Position numbers and translations under genes: made by a program
NCBI GenBank assembly: GCA_017454915.1
Contig: JAFTCC010000007.1
Span: forward strand, 1-36,095
DNA length: 36,095 nucleotides
Reading direction: 5' to 3'
From: Paludibacteraceae bacterium
GTDB taxonomy: Bacteria > Bacteroidota > Bacteroidia > Bacteroidales > Paludibacteraceae
The notes under the pieces: generated by a model
What the model was told of the DNA's origin: nothing
Seen by the model: the letters and a program-made list of their open reading frames with translations, nothing else
The model's database searches: none
Part shown: one piece after another, positions 7,068 to 15,623 of the stretch
Layout of the letters: the number at the start of each line of letters is the position of its first letter
Position numbering within the stretch: position 1 is the first letter of the stretch

Positions 7068-9191
7068 TTACCAGCCGCCAAAGCCGCCACCACCATGACT
7101 GCCGGGACCACCGCCCTGACCACCAGGCCCGCCACCCTGACCGCCTGAAACACTGCCTATGGTGGTGACAATGGATGTCAAGGTGAAACCGCCGCTGACG
7201 AGCGCGCTGCCGCCTGAATACACCGCGTCCTGATAATAGCCTATGATAGAACTGCCGCCGCTTATCGTGCCACCGCTGTAGAGGTTATACGTGGTGCCGG
7301 ACTTGAGAGACGGATGACTGAACAGTAGCCCAAAATCGTTGGAGTAGTTGTTGATGGTCTTCAGAATCAGCAGTGTGTCTGATTCGCTCATAAGAGCCAT
7401 GCTCGTACCAGATGCTGCTGCCCCACCGTAATAAACTGAATACTGCGATGTGCCAGACCCTTGGGGATAACAGCTCATGCCTTTGCCACCGACGCCAACG
7501 ACAATACCACCCGTTATCGTAAAATTGCTGTTATTGTCGGTGTCGATACCCTCTTCGGGTGACGAAGCACCCACGCCAACCACAAGTCCGCCAGATATGT
7601 TGATGGTGCCATTGGAATCTATTGCGTCGTTGTTAGTAGCTTGCGCATAGACATTGCCGCCTGACACGTTTAGAGCTTTAGCGCAGTTGATTGCATCATC
7701 GTATGAGTATGACATCACCCATCCGCCCGAAATGTTTATGTTTGTCTCACTCTCAATGCCCTCGCTCTTTTCACCGCCAGTGGCCACTGCCGACAGATTG
7801 CCGGCGGTAACGGTGATGGCACCATCCGCCTTGACAGCTTTTGAATAGCTATGAAGGCTATTGCTGTAAGTGTACGAAGCGCCTGTCGTGCTGGCGAAAT
7901 ATGAACCACCCTGAACTTGTATCACGCCATTGGACGTTATGCCTTTTGCTCCCTTGCCCGACACAGCAATTTTCACGTTGCCGTCAAAGCCATAGAAGTT
8001 GGCGCACTTGAGCCCGTGTGCGGCAGACACATCTTTCTCTGTGGCATCATAATAAGCGCCACCGGTAGTGGCAAGATAGACGTCTCCGCCACGCGCGATA
8101 AACGAGCCGTCTGCCTTTATGCCCTTTGAAGCATTACCCGAAGCCGACACAATTATTACACCGCCGGACACCAGCATGCTGTCAATAGCGTTAATGCCAT
8201 GCGCCTTATCGCCTGTGGTGGCAAGGTCAAGCAATCCGCCGCTGACTACAACCGCACGGTGCAACTCGGCGGTGGCATATTGCGTCTTCAGAGCGTCGTT
8301 GACCGATTTGACATGAACATCTCCGTTAGTAACATAAAGAGGACCTTTGTCAACGGCGATGCCATTGCTCTGTGCCTGCAAGTTGATGTGCCCGCCACGA
8401 ATGTACACGCCGTCATTGGTGTGCAGAGCGTCTGACACATTGGCTGTGGCATTAAGTGTGATGCCATAGCGCGTGACAATATAGTCGTCGGACGCCACGG
8501 CATGCTTATAGTTGCCAGTAACGTTGAGTGTGCCAGCGCCACTGAACAGTATTTTGCCATTAGCAAAGACTGCGCCCTTCTGGTCTTCTGTCGAAGCTGC
8601 GTACTGCGAGCCGTCTGCGATGGCAGACAATGTCCCTTCAGGAACAACCACGTATGCACGCTTAGAGGACTGCAGATTGAGCGCCGGACCATCTGCATTG
8701 GTCAGCGTAACACCATTCAGGGTAAGCCCGTATTTATACGTGCTGTAAATTTTGAACATTCCGTCAGAACTGCTGCCCTGAAGCGTGTAGCGAACATTTT
8801 GTGCAGTGGAGTTAACGACCACATCAGCGCCGTTTATCGTTATGGACACGCCATCGGCGGAACCCGTGTACGACGCGGAACTGCCACTATATGTTATCAC
8901 GATGTCGTTTGAGAAAGTCATACTCTCAATATAATCCTCGTTGTTAGCGTCATACTCCATCTGCTTGTCATAATCCGACGCGGCAGACAACAAAGACGAC
9001 ACGCTGGACAGAAGTGCCGAAGGCGACAATGGCGATGGCATGGCAGACATGTCAACGGTGGTTCCGGTTGACGTGTCGCTGCCAGGGTTAGATGTTTCAC
9101 CATTTCCACCACTAACAGTAACTACGGGGTCATTATCGGAACAACCAACGAATAGAGCCACTATTATGGCCGTTAATACTATTTTTTTCAT
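7068..9191 (-). CDS. DUF4353 carbohydrate-binding-domain lipoprotein
   Basis: A 707-residue lipoprotein: residues 1-17 form a signal peptide ending in the lipobox FVGC, with Cys17 as the lipidated residue. The body is a long beta-helix-like array of short units (GGDVYLATTGG, GIKADGSFIARGG, SEGIESETNINISGG, DAIDSNGTINISGG), the hallmark of the DUF4353 carbohydrate-binding-domain family. The last 30 residues are a Gly/Pro/Gln-rich tail (GGQGGGPGG twice) ending GGFGGW. It is the last gene of the minus-strand cluster with the VTC, DUF4956 and DUF2490 genes, a grouping that recurs with this family. Likely role: an envelope protein binding or organising a polymer. The exact ligand is unknown. Confidence 0.85.
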   Translation of the reverse strand: MKKIVLTAIIVALFVGCSDNDPVVTVSGGNGETSNPGSDTSTGTTVDMSAMPSPLSPSALLSSVSSLLSAASDYDKQMEYDANNEDYIESMTFSNDIVITYSGSSASYTGSADGVSITINGADVVVNSTAQNVRYTLQGSSSDGMFKIYSTYKYGLTLNGVTLTNADGPALNLQSSKRAYVVVPEGTLSAIADGSQYAASTEDQKGAVFANGKILFSGAGTLNVTGNYKHAVASDDYIVTRYGITLNATANVSDALHTNDGVYIRGGHINLQAQSNGIAVDKGPLYVTNGDVHVKSVNDALKTQYATAELHRAVVVSGGLLDLATTGDKAHGINAIDSMLVSGGVIIVSASGNASKGIKADGSFIARGGDVYLATTGGAYYDATEKDVSAAHGLKCANFYGFDGNVKIAVSGKGAKGITSNGVIQVQGGSYFASTTGASYTYSNSLHSYSKAVKADGAITVTAGNLSAVATGGEKSEGIESETNINISGGWVMSYSYDDAINCAKALNVSGGNVYAQATNNDAIDSNGTINISGGLVVGVGASSPEEGIDTDNNSNFTITGGIVVGVGGKGMSCYPQGSGTSQYSVYYGGAAASGTSMALMSESDTLLILKTINNYSNDFGLLFSHPSLKSGTTYNLYSGGTISGGSSIIGYYQDAVYSGGSALVSGGFTLTSIVTTIGSVSGGQGGGPGGQGGGPGSHGGGGFGGW

Positions 9192-9224
9192 AATTAAGGG
9201 TTTATCAGTATGTTAGTATTTCAT

Positions 9225-10037
9225 TTATTTCTTGCCGGCGTCGAAAGTATAGGTTACTCCAAAAATGTGCGTGAATGACTTGCTGCGTGTAACTTCAAGT
9301 TTCGATGACTTGTGAGTGATATTGTATGAGCGGTCAAAACTCGTGTCAAACTTATAGAAAAAGTTGAAGTGATGACGTTTTCGGGGTGTGTATTTAACGC
9401 CGATTTCAGGTCTGATTTTATTGATGTAGTTTCCTTTGAAGTCGTATGTGGTGGTCGTGGCTGTTTGTTCGTCATACACATAGCCAGTAATCGCCTTAGC
9501 GTTGAGAGTGTTCTCAAGTTCAAATGCGATATATGGCTTCACGGGTTTGCCGGGCACATTGTACTGCACCGCAAGTTTCGACCGCAGTTTCCAATCATAC
9601 TTGTTCTTTTCAGCAGAGTTGATGCTGTCAAAGCGCATGGTAAGCAATGGACGTTCTTTGAGCGAAATTTTCCATCTGCCCGGATGAAACGTCAGTTCCG
9701 CATAGCCCCCGACACGGTGTTTTTGAGTGTTCTTTTCATCGCTGTGCTTTACTATAAAAGCATATTCCAAACCCATACCGAAATAACGGCTGAAGGGGAA
9801 GTTGAGCTGCAGTTTGGAATAGGACTTGATTGTGCCGTCAAACGAGAAGCGCGCAGACTCCTCAATATGGATATCAAACCAGTGCACAGGTTCAAACCTC
9901 ACGCCAGCCTCCACACGCGCCTCTGCACCATGGCTTTGGCTGACTTCGTCACTCTTCAGTTCGTACTGTTCTGCACTAAGCAGCGAATGAGCCATAAGGC
10001 CTAAAAATATAAAACAATATCTAATACTCGTTTTCAT
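9225..10037 (-). CDS. DUF2490-like outer-membrane beta-barrel protein
   Basis: A 270-residue exported protein with a signal peptide (residues 1-22, ending LLSA). The mature chain alternates aromatic and polar residues in strands (FEPVHWFDIHIEESARFSFD, HRVGGYAELTFHPGRWKISLKERP, KYDWKLRSKLAVQYN) and ends in a strand-like FTHIFGVTYTFDAG, typical of small outer-membrane barrels. The pattern fits DUF2490, which in Bacteroidetes describes proteins with no known substrate. It sits 33 bp before the DUF4353 lipoprotein gene and follows DUF4956. That suggests it is the outer-membrane part of the same envelope system. Confidence 0.65.
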   Translation of the reverse strand: MKTSIRYCFIFLGLMAHSLLSAEQYELKSDEVSQSHGAEARVEAGVRFEPVHWFDIHIEESARFSFDGTIKSYSKLQLNFPFSRYFGMGLEYAFIVKHSDEKNTQKHRVGGYAELTFHPGRWKISLKERPLLTMRFDSINSAEKNKYDWKLRSKLAVQYNVPGKPVKPYIAFELENTLNAKAITGYVYDEQTATTTTYDFKGNYINKIRPEIGVKYTPRKRHHFNFFYKFDTSFDRSYNITHKSSKLEVTRSKSFTHIFGVTYTFDAGKK

Positions 10038-10141
10038 AACTTGCTTCTTTTATGGTATTGTTTTCGATTATTATCTCCGTACGCGCCTTGTTGCGCCCGT
10101 TAATGCAAATCATCAAAAAATCTGGCGTTTGCCTAACATTC

Positions 10142-10927
10142 CTACCCCATTTGATTAAGTTTTGTAAAGCCATCTATGCTGTTCTGTTCTCCCTTAGCGA
10201 GGGTATAATGCAGTTTGATGAACGCCACGTCACGTAGGAAGTCAATGTGCCCTATTTCAAGTCCATCAACCTTGAGTCCGGTGCGTTTTTCAATGTCGGC
10301 TATGAGCTCCTGACGCTTTTCAGGTACTATATTCTCAATTTTCTCATAAAGGATAATCTTGGTGGAACGATGACGCAAACGGATATTTTCAAGCGCAAAT
10401 GTGAGCGCGAGCAGCAGCACATTGGTTACCATAAGTTCGGCAAAACTCACCGTCATTGCCAGACCGTTAATAACTGCAAGACCTATTATAACAAACAAAT
10501 AAGTCATCTCGCGTATCGGCACCGTTTCCGTCCTGTAGCGTATAACGCCAAAAATAGCAAACAAGCCCAGCGTTAATCCTATCTGCAGCTTTACATTATC
10601 AAGCAGGAAAATCAGCAGGAACATGGTGCTGCTGAACAGCATGAACGTAACGTAATAGTCCAAACGGTGGCTCTTGCGGTAGTAGCAGAATTGCACAAGC
10701 AACCAACTGAATAGCAGATTGATGCCAAAGCGGAAAAGCAACGACACAAGGCTGGGACCGTCAAACAACGGAACTGCAAACATGCTGTCGAGAAAACCTG
10801 CACCCTGCGACACTTGGTAGCCAAACTCCTCTGCGATCGACGCGTCGTAGGCTCCAAAGGCATTGGCGGTGTCATTTACGAACTCCGTAGGCTGCATTCC
10901 TACTGAAAAAGGGTCTTGCTGAAACAT
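10142..10927 (-). CDS. DUF4956 membrane protein
   Basis: A 261-residue protein. Residues about 1-55 are soluble, followed by four or five hydrophobic segments between about 60 and 180 (FGINLLFSWLLVQFCYY, YVTFMLFSSTMFLLIFLL, IGLTLGLFAIFGVIRYRT, YLFVIIGLAVINGLAMTV, ELMVTNVLLLALTFAL) and a cytoplasmic C-terminal domain of about 75 residues. The conserved FGVIRYRTETVPIREMTYLF is diagnostic of DUF4956. In many genomes this family is found next to VTC-domain polyphosphate polymerases, exactly as here (the VTC gene is immediately upstream). Inference: it is a membrane partner of that enzyme. Biochemical function is not established. Confidence 0.85.
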   Translation of the reverse strand: MFQQDPFSVGMQPTEFVNDTANAFGAYDASIAEEFGYQVSQGAGFLDSMFAVPLFDGPSLVSLLFRFGINLLFSWLLVQFCYYRKSHRLDYYVTFMLFSSTMFLLIFLLDNVKLQIGLTLGLFAIFGVIRYRTETVPIREMTYLFVIIGLAVINGLAMTVSFAELMVTNVLLLALTFALENIRLRHRSTKIILYEKIENIVPEKRQELIADIEKRTGLKVDGLEIGHIDFLRDVAFIKLHYTLAKGEQNSIDGFTKLNQMG

Positions 10928-11061
10928 GATATTATTTACTATTTAACTTTATTTACTACTAAATTATTTCTTTGCTTGCCATTAACGAATGACGGCATTT
11001 GTGCGAAGGCGTTTATGAACTTGATTTTCACACCCACTCTCACAACGCCACGGCGGACAGA

Positions 11062-11826
11062 CTATACCCCATGATCTACTATCTTCTCTATCAGCCTCAA
11101 TTTTTGCTTGAAACGGTTGGACTTCACATTGGGGTTTGTCAGGGCTGTCCCGATGCAGTATTTGCTGCATTTAGCCGGATGAACACGCATTGAAAGAAGT
11201 ATGTCCTTAATGTCAGAATTAGCCGCTCCGTCCTGCTTTACCTCAACAATCATCAACTTGGGACATTCGGCAATGATGCCGGTACGAAAATTCTCAAACT
11301 TAAGTCCAAAGTCAAGCGTTATCCTCTCGGTCATCGCCTTGTTGACAAGTGTGACGCGGCTGAAGTGTGTGCGCACATGAGGCGTGAGCGAAAGAGGGTC
11401 ATAATGCGAGCGCATTTCGAGAAATTCAAAACCTTGCACATCGTTCTTCACATCATTAAAAGCCTCTGGCGCAATCTGCACGCGCTTTTTCTTCGTCCTG
11501 CCGGTGTTGGTTTTGTTCTTGACCTCCAGAAACCATAGCCGCGACTCAACATAATTACGGGTTCTTATCTTCTGACGGCGCAACTGATGGTCATGGTGCC
11601 GCAAATACATATCACACAATGGAGTGTCATAGTATATGGTGTCGTATGTTGGCGTGCGGCTTCCATCAACGTCCTGAACAAAATAAAGCGGAGCTGCGCG
11701 CTCAAGCAGCGCGGGCAAGTCGCTCAAACGCATCAGGTATTTTGTGTCGATGCGGTTCATAAGCTTGACGCTCTTCATCTGCTCAAGCGTTATCGGGGAC
11801 ATATTTTCAAGCAATGCTGCTATCAC
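11062..11826 (-). CDS. VTC-domain polyphosphate polymerase-like protein
   Basis: A 254-residue soluble protein of the VTC/CYTH-like triphosphate-tunnel fold. Visible family motifs are LMNRIDTKYLM (about residues 24-34), DTIYYDT, RRQKIRTRNY, FLEVKNK followed by a basic RTKKKRV, ITLDFGL, IVEVKQDG and SKYCIG. These alternating Arg/Lys and Glu residues line the tunnel in the family and bind nucleotide and polyphosphate. The frame opens with GTG at 11826; ATG at 11802 (residue 9) is a plausible alternative start. It precedes the DUF4956 gene. Expected role: polyphosphate synthesis or use at the membrane, though a different polyanion is possible since bacterial members are poorly characterised. Confidence 0.85.
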   Translation of the reverse strand: MIAALLENMSPITLEQMKSVKLMNRIDTKYLMRLSDLPALLERAAPLYFVQDVDGSRTPTYDTIYYDTPLCDMYLRHHDHQLRRQKIRTRNYVESRLWFLEVKNKTNTGRTKKKRVQIAPEAFNDVKNDVQGFEFLEMRSHYDPLSLTPHVRTHFSRVTLVNKAMTERITLDFGLKFENFRTGIIAECPKLMIVEVKQDGAANSDIKDILLSMRVHPAKCSKYCIGTALTNPNVKSNRFKQKLRLIEKIVDHGV

Positions 11827-11914
11827 TGAACGCTAACTATTTGACCATTCACCATCTTTAGTCGGAGACATGACATCTCGCGGGGCGGACATGAGCCAGA
11901 AGACCCTTTATCTA

Positions 11915-12340
11915 CTACTTGCTATCATAAAATATGTATTCGAAAATCTTCACAGTTTCGAGTTTCCCGTTTGGCGAGTAGTTATACTGTTTCTTCTTCG
12001 TACCGTCAGTATTATACTCATATTTGCGAATGCAGATAGGTTTGTTGCGGTCGTTATATTCTATTTCTCTAACCAGTAGCCCAGTTGCGTCGTCATACTG
12101 ATAAACTTTGCGCCATTTCATGCCGTACGACGCATACTCTATCTCCTCAATCTTGCGCCCTTGGTCATCATACGTCCGCTGATTGTCAAGCCAACGCGTT
12201 TTGCTGCTCTGGCTGGTGTTCCATTCTTTAACGGTAAGATTCTTGCGCTTATTGCGTTTCGCCAACGTTTCGGGGCTTACTTGAGCCACCATAGCGACTG
12301 ACATTACAAGACTTAATATTGCCAAAAAGTATCTTTTCAT
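11915..12340 (-). CDS. Small exported protein with YD/YwqK-like strand repeats
   Basis: A 141-residue protein with a signal peptide (residues 1-20, ending MVAQ). The mature part contains repeated short beta units such as YDDQGRKIEEIEY, YDDATGLLVREIEY, NDRNKPICIRKYEYNTDGTKK and SPNGKLETVKIFEY, resembling the YD or YwqK/MORN-like repeats of Bacteroidetes exported proteins. I do not recognise a named family. It is the first gene downstream of the promoter at 12393-12423 and so may lead the VTC-DUF4956-DUF2490-DUF4353 cluster, 88 bp before the VTC gene. Confidence 0.6.
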   Translation of the reverse strand: MKRYFLAILSLVMSVAMVAQVSPETLAKRNKRKNLTVKEWNTSQSSKTRWLDNQRTYDDQGRKIEEIEYASYGMKWRKVYQYDDATGLLVREIEYNDRNKPICIRKYEYNTDGTKKKQYNYSPNGKLETVKIFEYIFYDSK

Positions 12341-12392
12341 AGCCTTCAGGTTTATTTTTGAAAGTATTTAGGCAGTTTTTGTTTAGTTTCTG

Positions 12393-12423
12393 CAAAATTA
12401 AGAAAATTAAGGCAAACAACAAA
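12393..12423 (-). promoter_or_regulatory. Bacteroidetes promoter for the VTC/DUF4353 cluster
   Basis: On the minus strand TTTG (12423-12420) and TAATTTTG (12400-12393) are 19 bp apart, fitting the -33/-7 consensus. The first gene starts at 12340. The 375-bp gap to the divergent FtsE-like gene is AT-rich and otherwise shows only the opposite promoter and a dyad at 12636-12663. Confidence 0.6.
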
Positions 12424-12635
12424 AAAAAATGATGTTTCAGCGGTGGTTAAATACCATATAAACAGCCTTAAAATAACTATTTACACCATTTTTTTTGCAT
12501 ATTAGCCACAAAATAAGGCCTGTCTTCCTTTACTCTTGAATGTAACAATTCACCAACTAAAGCACTACGCTATTTAGGTTGCTACACAAAGACACAAATA
12601 TCTGCACACTTTACACTGCTCTATAGAAGTCAATG

Positions 12636-12663
12636 CCGCAGACATTAAACACGAATGTTGCGG
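12636..12663. repeat. Imperfect dyad overlapping the -33 region of the FtsE-like gene promoter
   Basis: CCGCAGACATT (12636-12646) and AATGTTGCGG (12654-12663) are inverted repeats with one bulged base and a 7-base spacer. The right arm includes GTTG at the -33 position of the promoter whose -7 is at 12680-12687, so it could be an operator. This is inference from position only. Confidence 0.35.
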
Positions 12664-12679
12664 AATACAAAATAATTTG

Positions 12680-12687
12680 TAACTTTG
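12680..12687 (+). promoter_or_regulatory. -7 element of the FtsE-like gene
   Basis: TAACTTTG matches the TAnnTTTG core and lies 28 bp before the ATG at 12716. GTTG at 12657-12660 is at the right distance for a weak -33 element. Confidence 0.6.
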
Positions 12688-12715
12688 TACACAGAAACTA
12701 AATACCATAACGGTT

Positions 12716-13375
12716 ATGCTGATAGATTATAAAGATGTGGAGTTGCGACACGGAGAGCAAATTGTGCTCCGCAACGTTAACCTTGAAGTCAATGAGGGTG
12801 AGTTCATTTACTTGCTCGGCAAAGTGGGCAGCGGCAAGAGCACACTGCTCAAGAGCTTGTATGCCGAAGTGCCCGTGTACAGCGGTTCGGCTCACATTTT
12901 CGACTATGACCTTAGAAAGATAAAACGCCGCCAGACTCCATATCTCCGCCGAAAAATAGGCATCGTGTTCCAAGATTTCCAACTCCTCACCGACCGCAGC
13001 GTAGAACAAAACTTGCTGTTTGTGCTCCGCTCCACAGGCTGGAAAGACAAAAAAGCGATAGAGGCACAAATCAAGCATGTGCTTGACCTTGTGGGGATGA
13101 GCAACAAGGGATATAAAATGCCACACCAACTAAGCGGAGGAGAACAACAAAGAATTGTCATCGCAAGGGCACTGCTCAACTCACCGCAACTTGTGTTGGC
13201 AGACGAACCTACCGGCAATTTAGACAGTCAGACAGGGCACGAAGTGATGGAACTGCTGCACGCCATCTCTCAGGCCGGGACAGCGGTATTGCTCGCAACG
13301 CACCACACACAATGGACAGAGATATTCAAGGGGAAAAAACTACTGTTTGAAGAAGGGATGATAAAACAGGCATAA
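12716..13375 (+). CDS. ftsE: FtsE-like cell-division ABC ATPase
   Basis: A 219-residue ABC ATPase. Walker A is GKVGSGKS (about residues 35-42), the Q-loop is in IGIVFQDFQLL, the signature is LSGGEQQR (about 139-146), Walker B is LVLADEPTG and the H-loop is ATHH. Length and the order of motifs fit FtsE, which with the permease FtsX controls septal peptidoglycan hydrolases. It also resembles LolD-type ATPases, but the short C-terminus and the LLTDRSVEQNLLFVLR segment favour FtsE. No ftsX is adjacent; Bacteroidetes often carry the two genes apart. The next gene, an acyl-CoA synthetase, has its own promoter. Confidence 0.8.
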   Translation: MLIDYKDVELRHGEQIVLRNVNLEVNEGEFIYLLGKVGSGKSTLLKSLYAEVPVYSGSAHIFDYDLRKIKRRQTPYLRRKIGIVFQDFQLLTDRSVEQNLLFVLRSTGWKDKKAIEAQIKHVLDLVGMSNKGYKMPHQLSGGEQQRIVIARALLNSPQLVLADEPTGNLDSQTGHEVMELLHAISQAGTAVLLATHHTQWTEIFKGKKLLFEEGMIKQA

Positions 13376-13388
13376 ATTGCACAAAACA

Positions 13389-13420
13389 TTTGCAAGTGTG
13401 CAACTTTTTGCGTAACTTTG
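13389..13420 (+). promoter_or_regulatory. Bacteroidetes promoter for the long-chain acyl-CoA synthetase
   Basis: TTTG (13389-13392) and TAACTTTG (13413-13420) are spaced by 20 bp. The start codon is at 13497, leaving a leader of about 70 bases. Confidence 0.7.
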
Positions 13421-13496
13421 CACAGAATTTAATAAAAAAACCACTCACATTTGCCCAATTTCGGCACATAACATTCGGATAACTAACATTTTAACC

Positions 13497-15191
13497 ATGA
13501 TAAAAGAACGTTTCATCGACCTGTTTGCACAGTCGTTCAAAAGCAACTGGGATCTTCCCGCACTGACAGACTATGGCCAGGACAACACATTGACCTACGC
13601 AGAGTTGGCAAAGCGCATTGCGCGTATGCACATACTGCTTGAGCAAGCCGGCATAAAAAAGCATGACAAAGTGGCGCTGGTAGGCCTAAACAACTCCAAC
13701 TGGTGCATCACATACATCGCAACAGTTACATACGGAGCAGTCATCGTGCCTATTCTACAGGATTTCCATCCAGACAACATAGAGAATATCACCGAACATT
13801 CAGAATCGCGCATTCTGTTCGCGTCCGACAAGATATGGGACAACCTGAAAATCGCGAACATGCCGAATCTTGAAGCCGCATTCTCGCTCACCGATTTCCA
13901 TCCTGTTTACATCAAAGAGCAGGACGGGAAACCTGTGATAGACAAAATCGGACTGCTGGCAGACAAAATTGATGAACTCTTCAACGCCAAATATCCCGAC
14001 GGATACCGTCCAGAGGACATCCACTATGCCGACAACACCAACGAGGACATAGCCTCTATCAACTATACTTCAGGCACCACCGGCTCGTCGAAAGGCGTGC
14101 TCACGCCGGGTAACGCACTCGCCGGCAATATCACATTCGGCTTCACCACACACCTGCTGCCCAGAGGAGCCACGACCGTTTCGTTCCTCCCGCTTGCGCA
14201 CGCATACGGATGCGCATTCGATTTCCTGACAGGCATTTGCGCAGGTGTTCACGTGTTCCTCATGGGACGCACACCATCGCCCACTCTGCTTTTCAAGGCA
14301 TTCAAAGAATGCAGACCACACTCCATTTTCGTTGTGCCACTACTCATCGAAAAGGCATATAAACTGATGATTTTGCCGCAGATAAGCAAATCGCCCGTTA
14401 AGTATCTAATCAAAATACCAGGGCTGAAGCAGATTGTTTATAAGCAAATTCGCGATAAACTTGTAGCCGCGTTCGGAGGCAACTTCGTCGAAGTAATCAT
14501 TGGAGGAGCACCGCTCAACGCCGAAGTGGAAGACTTCCTCAAGAAAATAAAATTCCCGTTCTCCGTCGGATATGGAATGACAGAGTGCGCACCTCTTATT
14601 TCAAAAACACCGGTTGACCAATACGTGCAATCATCGGTCGGACAAATTCTGCCTATCATGGACGTGAAAATAATGCCGGTACCGGGAGTAGAAGAACCCG
14701 GAGTGGGTGAAATACTCGTTAAAGGAGAAAACGTGATGGCGGGCTACTACAAAAACGAGGAAGCCACCAAAGCCACATTCACCGAAGACGGATGGCTCAA
14801 AACGGGAGACCTCGGAAAACTTGATGAAAAACGAAACATCTTCATCAAGGGACGAAACAAAACTATGCTACTCGGACCTAACGGACAAAACATATATCCG
14901 GAAGAAATCGAGGCTAAGCTCAACAACATGGATTATGTGGCAGAAAGCCTTGTAATACAAAAAGAGCAAAAACTCATTGCGCTCGTTAACCTTGACTCCA
15001 CACGCATTGAGCATGAAAAGCTCACCGAAGAGCAGGTAGCGCAAAAATTGGAGGAAGTGAGGGCTAAACTCAACAAACAAATAGCAGCATACGAACAGGT
15101 TACAAAGATTGTTGTGCTTGAAAAAGAATTTGAGAAAACGCCCAAAAAGAGCATAAAACGCTACCTTTACACAAATTTTGAAGTAAAATAA
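13497..15191 (+). CDS. Long-chain acyl-CoA synthetase (AMP-binding)
   Basis: A 564-residue adenylate-forming enzyme of the FadD/long-chain fatty-acid CoA ligase group. Motifs are YTSGTTGSSKG (about residues 189-199), SVGYGMTECAPL (about 356-367), KTGDLGKLDE, the hinge IFIKGRNKTMLLG, and the C-terminal KTPKKSIKR carrying the catalytic Lys. It should convert free fatty acids to acyl-CoA with ATP for phospholipid synthesis or recycling. It has its own promoter and is followed by the small lipoprotein gene, which also has its own -7 element. Confidence 0.9.
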   Translation: MIKERFIDLFAQSFKSNWDLPALTDYGQDNTLTYAELAKRIARMHILLEQAGIKKHDKVALVGLNNSNWCITYIATVTYGAVIVPILQDFHPDNIENITEHSESRILFASDKIWDNLKIANMPNLEAAFSLTDFHPVYIKEQDGKPVIDKIGLLADKIDELFNAKYPDGYRPEDIHYADNTNEDIASINYTSGTTGSSKGVLTPGNALAGNITFGFTTHLLPRGATTVSFLPLAHAYGCAFDFLTGICAGVHVFLMGRTPSPTLLFKAFKECRPHSIFVVPLLIEKAYKLMILPQISKSPVKYLIKIPGLKQIVYKQIRDKLVAAFGGNFVEVIIGGAPLNAEVEDFLKKIKFPFSVGYGMTECAPLISKTPVDQYVQSSVGQILPIMDVKIMPVPGVEEPGVGEILVKGENVMAGYYKNEEATKATFTEDGWLKTGDLGKLDEKRNIFIKGRNKTMLLGPNGQNIYPEEIEAKLNNMDYVAESLVIQKEQKLIALVNLDSTRIEHEKLTEEQVAQKLEEVRAKLNKQIAAYEQVTKIVVLEKEFEKTPKKSIKRYLYTNFEVK

Positions 15192-15255
15192 CTACAGATT
15201 ATAAAAATTATCAAAAAAAACGGCTCAAAGTGAACAATATATAAAAAAAATGTAG

Positions 15256-15263
15256 TACCTTTG
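15256..15263 (+). promoter_or_regulatory. -7 element of the small lipoprotein gene
   Basis: TACCTTTG matches TAnnTTTG and lies 53 bp before the ATG at 15316. No good TTTG is visible at -33. Confidence 0.55.
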
Positions 15264-15315
15264 CAGTCGGTTTACAAAAAACATTAATGTTTAACACTAA
15301 AAATCAAAACAGAAA

Positions 15316-15507
15316 ATGAAAAAGGTATTGGTTATTTTTGCAGTAGCTTTCGCTTTCGCATCATGCACATGCTGCGGCGGTAAAAAATGTGAAGCTCAAG
15401 CAGAGGCTCAAGACACAGCTGCAGTTGTTGCTGCTGAAGTAGTTGAAGAAGCTCCTGTTGACACTCTCGCAGCCGTTGCTGACACTGTAGCTGCTGAAGT
15501 TCTCTAA
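15316..15507 (+). CDS. Small predicted lipoprotein
   Basis: A 63-residue protein with its own promoter and terminator. The N-terminus is a lipoprotein-type signal (MKKVLVIFAVAFAFASC, Cys17 as the lipidated residue) followed by a Cys/Gly cluster (TCCGGKKC). The rest is an acidic, low-complexity Ala/Val/Glu stretch (QDTAAVVAAEVVEEAPVDT). Such small alanine-rich lipoproteins occur in Bacteroidales, but no function is known to me. The isolated single-gene transcription unit supports it being real. Confidence 0.65.
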   Translation: MKKVLVIFAVAFAFASCTCCGGKKCEAQAEAQDTAAVVAAEVVEEAPVDTLAAVADTVAAEVL

Positions 15508-15530
15508 TAAGCGAACAAGCATCTATTGCA

Positions 15531-15566
15531 AAAAAAGACGATGACCGGTGGTCATCATCTTTTTTT
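15531..15566. terminator. Bidirectional terminator
   Basis: GATGACC (15540-15546) pairs with GGTCATC (15550-15556), flanked by an A run on the left and nine T on the right. It serves the small lipoprotein gene on the plus strand and the convergent GT-C-like gene on the minus strand. Confidence 0.85.
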
Positions 15567-15623
15567 TTGCGCTGCACATTAGAGCACTCTCTATGTGCAG
15601 CACTTACGTTTATGCCTGAAGAA

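Noticed and set aside
7024..7069. A 15-codon frame overlapping the DUF4353 stop (MVATVTDRVTNIVVR)
   Set aside because: It could be a frameshifted old C-terminus, since its start overlaps the stop codon, but the Gly-rich ending GGFGGW looks natural and the peptide is too short to judge.
9369..10004. A 211-codon open frame on the plus strand
   Set aside because: It lies wholly opposite the DUF2490-like gene, which has a signal peptide and barrel-like strands; the plus-strand frame shows neither domain nor context.
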